Assembly (NCBI GenBank): GCA_963675135.1
Contig: OY776130.1
Coordinates: forward strand, 61,599,808-61,663,807
Source of the DNA: Galeopsis tetrahit
Lineage: Eukaryota; Streptophyta; Magnoliopsida; Lamiales; Lamiaceae
Length of the DNA: 64,000 bases
Reading direction: 5' to 3'
Below the pieces are notes generated by a model. That model worked only from the letters and a program-made list of their open reading frames with translations. It was not told the DNA's origin and searched no databases. This document shows, one piece after another, positions 52,431-63,009 of the stretch. How positions within the stretch are numbered: the stretch's first letter is position 1; the number at the start of each line of letters is the position of its first letter. A program made the position numbers and the translations under genes.

Positions 52431-55360
52431 CTAACTGTCTCGATAAGTGACTGTGATGCGCTGCTGAATCGGAGTCCTGCAAGATGGACAGTCATCCATA
52501 CCCTGCTTTTCATGAATATCGCTGCATTTCACACAAAGAACCTGATGAGCACATGGGAGGAACACCACAGCAATCTCGTCCGTCATACACATAACACATT
52601 CCCTTTCCGGATTTACACCTCCTCCTCCCGCCATCCTCTTTGTGGGTTTAGGAACCTGTGCCCCCGCGAAGTTACCGTACCCCACGTTAAGGGAGGCTAT
52701 TCTGGACTTATCAGCCTCGAGCCTCATCTTGGAGATCGTACTCTGAAGTTTGTTGATGTTCTCCTCGTATTTCTTCATGTCCAATTCAGCCATTTGTTTA
52801 ATGTTTTCTTCTTCGCCTCTCATCAAAGCATCTTCTTCTTCCCTTTTCTTCCTTCTAGCATCTAGTTCTTTCGTAACTTTTAGTGTCTCCTTCTCTTCCT
52901 GCTTAAACAGAGTCTGCAAAATATACAACAGTTTCAGATTTAAAATTGCAATGTACACAATACTAAATAGGAGAATTCGATTAGCATGATTGAAAAAACT
53001 CGAAACATATATATTTTGTCAACCATACATAAAACAAGAAAGTGAAATCAACACTACATACTCAAGTTTCAAACGACATGCTTGATTGAAAAGATGTGAA
53101 TATTAAGTTCATTCACTGCACATCTTTATACATAAGGAGAAATATTTATGATTAACAGACCACAAACTTAATCTATGGGTTTTATGTTCGAATCTCTCAC
53201 CTCAACTGTAACTCTTAAAAGAAAACCGAAGTTAAGGAATTCAAAGAAAACCATTAATTTCCACGACAACGTAAATTGAATTGGTATATAAGTTAATATG
53301 CAATACTTATGGAACTTGAACATGCTTTAATTCCCAATTAAGAATTTGCATTCCCATATTTATACACAAACATTAAGAGTTATGAATAAGCATAAGAGAT
53401 CATAGTAATATTTCAAAATAATTCACAAAACCACTATAACTTCAGGTACCTTGAACTGTTCCCGTCGTGCTTTAGCCTTTTCGACTCGATTGCTCAATGC
53501 AGTAGTCTGGCGTTTCAAATTTGTCAGTTGCTCAAGGGCTAAACCCTTCTCAGCTTCCCATGACTGCAATTTTTTATTATACTCGTGCTCCCTCGCCACA
53601 GCTTCCTCCAACTTAGTGGCAGATCGTACAGCCTTCATCTTAGCAGCCTCCATATCATCCTTCAATACATCATTCTCCTCTTCGAGTCTATGGATGCTGC
53701 ATTTAGCTATTTCAATTTGGCCGGTGGCGTTCGACAATGCATACTCCATTTCGGAGAGCCGCTTCATCGTATTCTCCTCCAAAGTTTGCTTCTCCTTCTT
53801 ATATCTCTCCATCTCTTCTCTCTCCTGCTTCAGCATTTTCAACTCCGCCTGGTCCTTCCCGAGCCTTCGCGCAGCCTCCATAACTTTCCCATTTCCCCAT
53901 TCAACCCATGATTGGAGCTCTTTTTCGAGTTCTGCCTTACGCGGGAGTAGCATCAGAATGGCTTGGTCTCTGGCATCTTGAGGGACATGCTTTTGGAGAG
54001 TTTCGTCAAACGGGATCGAAGCACAGTAATCAATTGCCTTTGGAGTATCTGGAACACTGATTTCATTCTTCGAACAAGATTCGGCACCTAAAACAAAAGA
54101 TTTATGAGATTTACAAGTCCAATTGGGTAAATCGAAAACGGGATCTTTACCAATTTTAGCAGGGGCAGCGGCAGGGGCAGGGGCAGGGGCAGCAGCGGCA
54201 TTTCCTTCCACAGGAGGAGGGGTAATCTTGGAAGAAGTTCCCTTAATTGATGCAGTAGAAGAACCAGGTTGCGATTTCAGAGACTTGTCCAGCACCATAC
54301 TTCCCCAAGCAGCAACTTTGGCTTTAAAAGCCCCCTTCGAGAGACGACCCCTGTAACTTTTATCAAATTGAAACGTCTTCTGTCGAAGCATATCCCTCTT
54401 GGAATTAGAGGATGATCCCTTTTTACTACCCCCCGATTTCTCATCGATTTCTTTCCTGCAAGTTGATTGCTGATTGCCCATGATGGTAACAGGGGCTTTG
54501 GGAGCAGCTGATTCCGACTGTGAGACAATGGGAGTTTCTGAAATAGATTGGGGGAGTCTCGGGGTTTCTCCAGAAGCTTCCGGAGTAGACAAACCAACAG
54601 TGGGGCCAGGAGTAGACGAACCAACAGTGGGGTCCATAGTAGACGAACCAACAGTGGGGCCCACAGTAGACGAACCAACAGTGGGGCCCGGAGTAGACGA
54701 ACCAACAGTGGGGCCCTTCTCCATTGAGCACGCATTCAAGAGATTTAAATCACTTATCAGTAGGGCCCACATCGCCTCTGAAACGGTCAAGTCTGGCCTA
54801 ACCTCTCGAAGTACAAAAATCATCTCCAGTAAAGTATAATCAACGAGGCTCTGTAGTCCATCGAATACCGAATGCTTGGGCGTATTAAACTCCCTTTGCT
54901 TCTTTAGGAAAGACAAAGCAGGATCTACAACATTGGATACAGCATCTTTACTCCCATGGAGGAAACTGCTATTCAGAATGGCCCACTCAGCTACTTGTTC
55001 AGTGTATCCACATTCAACGATTTTCTTTACAGCTGTGCAGAAGGTTGTGAATAAATTATGAGAGAGGAGATCCTCGAGCTCAGCTGCTACAGGATCGTCC
55101 CATTCAGGATCTTTTTCGTCTTCCGAGCCCTCCTCGTCGGTAGCATCCTCGGTCCTCTGCATTATGGCTCGCCACTCATCTACAGCATTCTTGAATCTCT
55201 CAACGAGATTTTCATACCTAGGGAATTCTGTTAGAGACAGCTTCGATACTTCAGTGGATAAATCTAGCGTCAACTGATCCGACAAATATTTCCTCTTGTT
55301 TCTACCCTTCTCATTGACCAAAACAGCAGAGTCCCCTGTATTGCTGCTATTTTCACTCAT
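52431..55360 (-). CDS. RF298: RING-type E3 ubiquitin ligase, RF298/MIP1 type (two coding exons)
   Basis: Exon 1 is 55360-53450 (637 codons) and exon 2 is 52913-52431, GT-AG, for 797 residues. The N-terminal region has the plant-specific YTEQVAEWAILNSSFLHGSK and LVDYTLLEMIFVLREVRPDL blocks. The central part is low-complexity with five 9-residue repeats (216-260) and an Ala/Pro run (about 386-405). A long coiled coil follows (about 480-710). A C3HC4 RING is at the C-terminus: C743, C746, C758, H760, C764, C767, C779, C782. This layout is that of putative E3 ligases RF4/RF298 and MND1-interacting protein 1. It should act as a ubiquitin ligase, with a coiled coil for oligomerisation or substrate contact. 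Substrates are unknown to me. The start MSENSSNTGD follows a leader intron. Confidence 0.93.
54581..54715 (-). repeat. 27-bp tandem repeat in the RF298-type gene, five copies
   Basis: Five in-frame copies code GPTVGSSTP, GPTVGSSTV, GPTVGSSTM, DPTVGSSTP and GPTVGLSTP (residues 216-260). The DNA copies are nearly identical (CCAACAGTGGGG core), implying recent expansion. Confidence 0.95.
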
Positions 55361-56740
55361 GCCTATTAAAAAAGTTCTGCGAATGATGAATGTGATATCA
55401 GTAGCATATCAAACTCATAAGGAAAATAAAACATTAGCAACATCAGAGAATGGCATTCTATTCAATTCAGGAAGCAAAATATTAGTTTATCTTCTCTTGA
55501 TCAATTAAGAAAAAAATAACGAAATGGAATCAACAGTCAACATCAGTAAATCCAGGTGAGAATTCGCAATGGACGATAACTTGGGCAAATTAAAGCTTTT
55601 CAAATTTATCCTGGTTCTTGTAAAAAAATATCATACATTCAAACACTAAATAAAATTTGTATAAGGCACACATATCTAAAAGCAAGCACAAGTATTAGCA
55701 AAAAGAAAACAGTCTAAAAAGAGATCTTTAAGAAGCTTAAAGAACTGATTATCAAAATGCCCCCCAAAACTTCCTGATTTGGTTGTTAAACTACTATCAC
55801 ATTGAATGTTACGATTATTAAAAAGTCCCGGTAATCCACGTGGCTATACACACGTGAATCCCACAACATTGACCGTTACGATTGCCCTAATACCAGTGTA
55901 CGGCCCCCCAACGACCTACCTAACGGTCGACATATATAGAAATTAAACTAAAAACAAGAACAAAAGTCGAAACAACAGCATACATTGGGAAATAGTTTAA
56001 ATGGCATTAGTTTCTATTTACTCCATGAAGAAAAAACAATTAGTTTATTGACACATGATCAATGAGAAAAACAGTCTAAAGTAAAAACAACAACACATAA
56101 TCAGAAACCCTCCTATAAGCAGAAACCCCAAATAGTTTACACATAATCAGTAGCAAGAATCACTAACTATTAATCAGTTTACCATAAGCAGATTTGCAAT
56201 GACAATCAAGAATCAATTATACCTGGGAAAGTTCTGCAAATTAAATCTTCTAAACACGTTTCCTGCAATGAAGCCACACAAATAACTCAAGATTAGAAAC
56301 AAAAGCCACAAAACACACCCTGATTAGAGATTTTACTGCATGCCCACTTAACTAAACAGCAAAATCATCATTCATTTTTATCAAAAACAACAGAATCAAA
56401 ACCAAGTGACAAGAAACACGCGATTAAACATGCCAACAAAGCTTCAAAACCCCAAGAAAAAAAAAAAAAAAAAACCTCCAAATTGGAGAAACAGAATTTC
56501 GTTTCTTCACCAACAACAATTAAATTGAGTTCATAACGAGTTGAATTAATCAGTGAAAAAGGGGGCACTCACAAAACGGTGTGAATTGAAAAGCCACAAA
56601 ACAGCCCCTCCATGAGTGTGTTTCGTCTGAGGTGAAAAACTGCCCACGCAGAAAACTCCCTTTTCTTGCTTTGTTGTGTGTTTGTTGTTTCTACAGTGTG
56701 AGAGACACTTATATATACATATATATATATAGATATAGTG
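55361..56740 (-). promoter_or_regulatory. 5' UTR introns and promoter region of the RF298-type gene
   Basis: An acceptor (TTCGCAG on the minus strand) lies about 20 bases upstream of the start codon, so the leader is spliced. More GT/AG candidates lie at 56220-56270. A TATA-rich stretch at about 56706-56735 (plus-strand CTTATATATACATATATATA) could be the core promoter on the minus strand. The exact transcription start is not determined. Confidence 0.5.
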
Positions 56741-56784
56741 TGGCCGACCCAACGTGTGAGTGAGCTTTTAACCTTAACCCTCTT

Positions 56785-57640
56785 TCCACATTTTTTTTTT
56801 CTTTTCTAAATCCTAACCATGGTTAACTTTTCATTTAAAAAAAATATAACCATGGTTACTCGAAACGAAGGGTCAACTTTTCTAGAGAATTCCGAAACCC
56901 TATTGAAAAATTAAAGCTGTCTCGCACTGTCATATTTAATTCATGATTCCTCTTTTTTCCACCAGCTCTTATCTGTCCTTTTGTTTTTATGAATTTACAC
57001 TTTTAGATAAGGATGGCTTTAATAAGCGTCTTAAATCGAGCTGGTCTGAGGCTGCACAGTATTTGAATTCATCTAATTATAAATAGTGAAATTTTTGTTT
57101 GGAATGGGGAAGTATTGTTTTATTATTGTTAGAAATTGTGAATTTCATTGTAATAATTAAGAACATCTCCAATTGAAGAGATTCATGTCATTAGGATTTA
57201 CAAAGGTTGCAATTTGAGGTTTCCACATTTTTTTAATTTTCTAAATCCTAACCATGGTTAATTTTATTTACTTTTCATTTTTAAAAAGTATAACCATGGT
57301 TACTCGAATAGAAGGGTCTACTTTTCTAGAGATTTCTGAAACTCAATTGAAAAATCAAAACTGTCTCGCACTGTCATATTTTATTCACGATTCCTCCTTT
57401 TCACCTGCTCTTATCTGTTCTTTGATTTTTATGAATTTACACTTTTGGATAAGAATGACTTTAAAAAGCGTCTTAAATGGAGTTGGTAAGATGTTGCACA
57501 ATATTTGGATTTATCTAGTTATAAAAAATATAAAGAACTTTATGTCAAATTAATATTATTATTGTTAAAAATTGTGAATTTTATTGTAATAATTAAGAAT
57601 ATCTACAATTGAAGATTTATGGCATTAGGATTTAGAGGTT
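56785..57640. repeat. direct duplication, unit about 430 bp
   Basis: Copy 1 (56785-about 57210) and copy 2 (57225-about 57640) share AATCCTAACCATGGTTAA, ACCATGGTTACTCGAA, GAAGGGTC, CTGTCTCGCACTGTCATATT, CAGCTCTTATCTGTCC-type and AATTTGAGGTTT. A third, more diverged copy lies at about 60165-60560. The 99-codon frame at 57254-57553 falls in copy 2 and has no counterpart in copy 1, so it is not called. Confidence 0.85.
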
Positions 57641-57794
57641 GCAATTTGAGGTTTTTCTTGTAGCAACCCTAACTCACTTCAATCGATCCTTCAAAGAGTT
57701 AGTGATGTCTATTAAGCATTGATAATCATTTACTTAACTTTATTTAATTAATTTAATTGCCACGAATATATATGTTAGACATCTAATTAAAAGT

Positions 57795-58830
57795 GTAATA
57801 TTGATAATCAATTTAGCATATTATTAACAATAAGAATTTTCAAACGGAGTACAACGAGATACAAACGAAAACACGAAGGGAAGGTTATGCAAAATGGTTA
57901 CGTCTAATGTCATGATGTGTTAGTGAGGTGATTACGTGTATTTTCAAGAAATTCATGGTTGACTGCAGTTGAATCTTAAAGTCTATATAATTAAATTGCT
58001 ACTAAACAAAGTTCGAAGCACAATCGAGTATCAATTATCGAGTGTTTAGTGCATTTAGTTTGATAGTCATTGTGTTTTCAACTAACGTTGGTTTTTGTGT
58101 TGTAAAACTCCATGAACAAAAGCCCAAAGGCTTAAGAAAATTGACCAGGCCAAAATCACAAAACAAGGTCCAATACTGCAAATTACTAAAAAATTAAGTG
58201 AGTTGAATAATTAGTACAGTATTTAAATTAAATTTAACTCTCTTTAATTCATACATTTACCTTAATTAACTATATTTTATGTATATAATATTTTATATAA
58301 AAAAAATTCACTATCTAAATTATCCATCCACACAAGATTCCTCTCTTATTTATAATAGTCAAACAATATACATGAGATATGACCAACTTTCTATGCTTAT
58401 TTTTTCCAATGAACCATGATTATTTATTTTTCTCTTTTTAAAATCAGAACCATGATTAATAGAATTGAAGAATAAAAAATATTTCCATGATTTTCCAAAA
58501 ATCATATTTAGGAAAGCAAGCATATTACAGCGCCTTATTTAATTTCCAACTAATTTTACATTGTCCCTTAATTACCTACACCTTTTTGACTTTCGAAAAG
58601 TATTACGTAATTAAGGAAAATTAATTGTATATCCATCTAATTTTATTATTCCCATTTTTTTTATCTTCAATTTATTTTCTTTATTAATTTAAAACAATAT
58701 CATCCACACTACTTTATTACATTCTTAATCATAATTTTTTTACTCAAAAATTGTCAATCACTTTATTCATAAACAATATCCCATCATACCCCAATCCTAC
58801 TTTTTATACATAAACTAATTAATACTCCAT
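57795..58830. repeat. segment duplicated at 63010-63720
   Basis: Shared in order: AGCATATTATTAA, CAAAATGGTTAC, AAGAAATTCATGGTTGACTG, AAGCCCAAAGGC, TAAGAAAATTGACCAGGC, AATAGAATTGAAGAATAAAA (AATAGAATAGAAGAATAAAA in the other), ATTTAGGAAAGCAAG, TTACCTACACCTTTTT and AAGTATTACGTAATTAAGGA. There is no coding sequence in either copy. Confidence 0.85.
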
Positions 58831-59114
58831 CCATTTCAAAAAGTTTATTGTTTTTACTATTTTTATCACAAATCTCTCTAAGCGACTTCTATCTAATTTT
58901 TACAATATGGAGCATTTTTTTATTAGAAATATATTAATGTATCCTCTTTTTTGTCTCTTGACGATGTAAGTTGAAATTCTAAGTCTTTCTGTATTGTTTT
59001 TTGTCTTAATGAAAAATATACATATTAATTAATGAGGAGTAAATATGTTAAAAAATATGTTCATTAATTCTATACAAAATAATAAAGACGGCTAACTTTA
59101 TGAAATAAAGGGAG
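58825..59114. mobile_element. Stowaway-like MITE, 290 bp
   Basis: TA|CTCCATCCATTTCAAAAAG at the left and its inverse (AACTTTATGAAATAAAGGGAG|TA) at the right. An inverted relative sits at the window end (63866-64000), where CTCTCCATCTCATAAAGTTAG matches its right arm. Confidence 0.75.
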
Positions 59115-59576
59115 TATTCATTAAAACTTCAAAGTCCGCAGAAATGAGGATAATGAATTGAACGAAGGAATATAATATAAATAAATTTAAAATCTCCCTA
59201 CAAGTTCGAACATAGTTTTAGATAATATTATGAAATTCTTTCATGATATTATCAACATATCACAACTATAAAATTGAAAATATTATCTGTATGTTATTAA
59301 ATAGTTTTTTTTTTTTTTTTTTTGTATTTGTATTCTATTATCTAGATGTATGATACTATTAGGAAAAAAGTTTAAATACTAGCAAAGTATTAGAAAAATG
59401 ATAACGGTCGAAAAACAGACATATGTTTAGAAAGCTTAAAGACTAGATAGTTTCGTTCACATGATTAGACATGATAGTAATCACAAGTCCAACAACAGTC
59501 GAACTAAAGTAACCCTAAAGAACTAATAATCCTTCACAACAACCACCAACACTAACATTTAATATTTAGAAACCAG

Positions 59577-60560
59577 CTTAAACAGTTGATTATCAAAATG
59601 CTCACAAATTTTCCTGATTTAATTGTTAAAGTAATATCACATCGAATGTAATGATTATTAAAAGGTCTCGGGCAAACCCACGTGGCTATCCGCACGTGGA
59701 TCTCACACCATTAACCGTTATGATTACTCTAATACCAATGTACAACCCTCAACGATTAATCTGTACTGATCTAACGACCAACATACATACATAGAAGTTA
59801 AAGTAAAACCAGAAAAAGTTGAAAACAACTACATACAATTGAAAAACTGATTAAATGACATTTTTTTCTATTTAGTCCATTAAATCTTCTAAAATGGTTT
59901 CCTCAAATGGAGTCACACAATTCAAGATTAGAGATTTACTTCAATGAAAAAATCATTGACAAAAAAAGGTTAAAAAAAACTCCAGCAAAAGTAAGCACAA
60001 AATTCACTAAAATGAATAAACTGTAGAAACATAATTTCTATTTATTCATCAACATATATCAATAAAATTGAGTTTTTGAGTTAAATTAATGAGTGAAATT
60101 AAGAAATACTCTCTCTCACCCACTATGAGCTCTCTCTCTTCCCCATTATGTTAAATGACCCCACACTCTTTCCACATACACCATTGTCATTTTTTAATTT
60201 AAAATCTAAATCATGGTTAATTTTATTATTTTTTCACATAAATCATGATCATTTAATTACTTTTCCATTTTAAAATCTAACCATGATTACTTGAATTGAG
60301 AAATATACTTTCCTCGAAATTTTTGAAACTCTATCTAAAAAAATAAAGTTATTTCACACTTTCAGCACCAGCAGTTTCACATGCACTTACAGTCAGCTAT
60401 TTCACATTTTTCAAAACTCTATTTAAAGAATCAATTTATCTAAAAAGTGTAATTTTAAAATAAAAAAGACAAATAATTAAGAGTTACTTTAATTTTGAAT
60501 TTTCTTTTTCCACCAACTTTTACCTGTATTTTTTCTTTTAAATTTAATTTACACTTTTAA
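59577..60560. repeat. diverged copy of the RF298-type gene's 5' region
   Basis: It aligns in order with 55736-57060: GATTATCAAAATGC, TGTTAAAGTAATATCACAT (CTGTTAAACTACTATCACAT type), GATTATTAAAAG, CCACGTGGCTAT, CACGTG, TTAAATCTTCTAAA, TTCAAGATTAGA, TGAGTTxxGAGTTxAATTAA and then the ATGGTTAA/ACCATGxTTAC block. The coding part of the gene is not present. Divergence is clearly greater than between 56785 and 57225. Confidence 0.8.
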
Positions 60561-61740
60561 ATAAGAATTATTTAACGTTTCAAAATGAGTAGGTCAAGTG
60601 AGATAGCGAAATAGTTGTTTCACAATGTTTTTTTAAATTTTCAATTCTCATTTTTTACCAACTCTTGCATGCTGCTTTTTTTTTTTTTTTTTAATTGGTT
60701 CTTTTGAATAATAATTACTTTAAAAAACGCTTCAAATTAAGTACAGTGGTTTTTCAATTCTCATTTTATCACGATGAGATAGTAACACTTATAATCTCAA
60801 GTCAAACATATATTTTTTTGCTTTTCATTAATCAAATATAATTCGAATGTATCTAATTATTAGAAAATTATAAAGATATCCATTTTATCTTTAAGTTTAT
60901 TATCATCATAAACGTGCATGAAATTAAATGCACATAGATTTTTACTCCGTATTAAGTTATGTTAGTTGAAATAAACATTTAATTTCAGCTAGAATTTATG
61001 ATAGAAAATTTTAAAAGATTACCCAAACACGTTACTGCAAATTAAAATCCACTTGGTACAGTGAGAACACAATTATGGTACTAAATATTCAATTAATTAA
61101 CTGCATGTTCATTCTTGATCTATTTATGTGAAAAAAAATAATAGAGGTAGTGGTCAACCACTTATTCACTCAGAAATTTCTGTCACCACTTCAATCACAA
61201 GTAAATGGCTATTGATGCACAAACGTCGTTAATCAGATCAAAATATCTGCTCTTGAGACTTTTTTTTCTTCAAATGCTCTGATCCAAACTCGATCAACTG
61301 AACCTGCAAAAGGCACACCGGAGAAGACCCCGGTGTGGGGATTCCGACGCTCAAGTAAGTTTTGAGAAATTTTCATATAATACGTGAGTTAAAAATGGAT
61401 AATTCAATATTAATATATATATATATATATATGGGGTATTTTAGTAATTGTGAGTACTTAGGGCACCTTTGGGTTAATTGGGTCTTGTATGGTATTAAGT
61501 CCTCAATAACTTATTTGTTTGAGCCTATATGACTTATAATAATATATTCGATTTGGGCTTAGGGCCAAACTTTAGGAGATGACGAATTATTCCTTATTAG
61601 GTAGACTATTTTATTTTGAGCTTGCTGAATGTGAACGATTTCACACATCTCAAAATCTTCCATCAATGTCCAAATGTCCTGTAAGAAGCCCACTTCCTAA
61701 CTCATAAATGTTCCTTTTTTTTTCAATAGCAGAGACCGCG
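60561..61740. other. AT-rich intergenic region
   Basis: No gene. 60560-60800 continues with degenerate CTTTTAAATAAGAATTA/TTCAAAATGAG repeats. At 61300-61365 lies a less AT-rich block (CACACCGGAGAAGACCCCGG, then TCCGACGCTCAAGTAAGTTT) of the kind often seen in plant LTR sequences, here isolated. An (AT)n run is near 61415-61430. Confidence 0.55.
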
Positions 61741-61778
61741 TCCATCAAATCTGTGTGCACTCGTATTCTGGAGAAAGC

Positions 61779-62237
61779 TTATGTACTGCATCCAGATAAT
61801 CCAACCATTATTGCTGCCAGCTCTGCACCGAGAACAGAGCCAGACGGCTCGATCCAATGATATTCAGTCCTAACAAATTTGTCACTAGCGTAAAAAATGG
61901 TGAAGCGAACCCCGTAAATATTTCGTTCATCGTGAAAAGCCTCATCAGTAAAGACTTTAGTGCATGGTTCCCTATCACTCTGCGATGCCACGACACCTCT
62001 CTTTTCTATTCGTAGAACCTGAGCTGAATACTGAAATTCCTCTAAATAGTTTAAGCTCCACTTTCCATCTGAGTGACACATACGCGTATACTTTTTCTTA
62101 CCTCTCTCATCACTCATTAGTGTATAACGTCTAACATCTCTTTCCAGATACTCACGTTGTGCATGTAAGAATCTATGATGGAAACGAGTAAATATAGGTT
62201 GTAAATTTAACATACTTACTATTAACAAGCTCAACAT
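61779..62237 (-). pseudogene. possible LINE RNase H fragment
   Basis: A 152-codon frame. Its second half, TKVFTDEAFHDERNIYGVRF then RTEYHWIEPSGSVLGAELAA, follows the order of an RNase H domain: first Asp in the VFTD segment, then a Glu in GAELAAIMVGL. The first half (REYLERDVRRYTLMSDERGK) is not recognised. Absent ends and the lack of a zf-RVT suggest a transposon fragment. A host gene remnant is an alternative. Confidence 0.4.
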
Positions 62238-62369
62238 TCTCTAGATGTCACATGGTTTTCGTTGAGATTTGGTAGACTTTGACCATTTGATGCAGTTCGT
62301 CGTAAAATCGTCGCAATTAGTGACATAATTCTTAATGTTCATTGCAAATTTACCACCGTCAATCTTCGC

Positions 62370-62885
62370 CAAGGACGGAGCCACATAGGGCCCAGCGGGG
62401 GCAGTGGGCCCCCCACCAATTTTTTTTTTATTATGTATATTTCTTCCGTTTTATAATTATTTGTATACTTTTTTTTTATTTGAGACGTTTCAAAATTATT
62501 TGTACACTCATAATATGTAAATAATCTACAAAATTAATATTCTCACTACATCATTTTATTTTTAAAATTGTCACTCATTTTAATCTACATTATTCCCTAC
62601 ATTTCACTAATTTTTTTTTAACACCTCATTAAATTTCTCTTATACCTCACTAAATCACCAAAAATACACCTCACTAAATTCACATTTCTTAAAAAGTGAA
62701 CTTATCAACGTATGGGATGAAGGGAATATATTTTAAGTTATACATTTGTCTAATAATTTTAACACCGTTTCACCTATTATGAGTCGGAACAATCAAAATT
62801 TATAATGAATTAAATATAATATTATTTTGTCTTTATAGTAATGTAAATCGGGCCCCCCAATCTAAAATTCCTGGCTCCGTCACTG
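62370..62885. mobile_element. hAT-type MITE with perfect 8-bp target duplication
   Basis: The left end CAAGGACGGAGCC and the inverted right end CAGTGACGGAGCC match, and GGGCCCCC lies on both inner sides. The flanks 62362-62369 and 62886-62893 are both ATCTTCGC, the 8-bp hAT signature. No transposase. A Stowaway-like segment (about 62441-62726, TTCTTCCGTTTTATAATTAT ... GGGATGAAGGGAA) lies inside. Confidence 0.88.
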
Positions 62886-63009
62886 ATCTTCGCATTCTTT
62901 TAGTGAACTTTTGTTTAATGCAATATTTATTACACTCTATTTTACTTTTTACTTAACTTTTTATATAATTTTAAATTCATAGATGTTACATTTAGTAAAA
63001 TATTATAAA

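Noticed and set aside
53451..53981. 176-codon plus-strand frame
   Set aside because: Antisense shadow of the coiled-coil region of the RING gene.
57254..57553. 99-codon frame
   Set aside because: It falls in the second copy of a non-coding duplication, and the first copy has no matching frame.
61779..62237. The 152-codon frame as a host gene
   Set aside because: Only the second half resembles a domain, and that domain is RNase H as in LINEs. No splice context.
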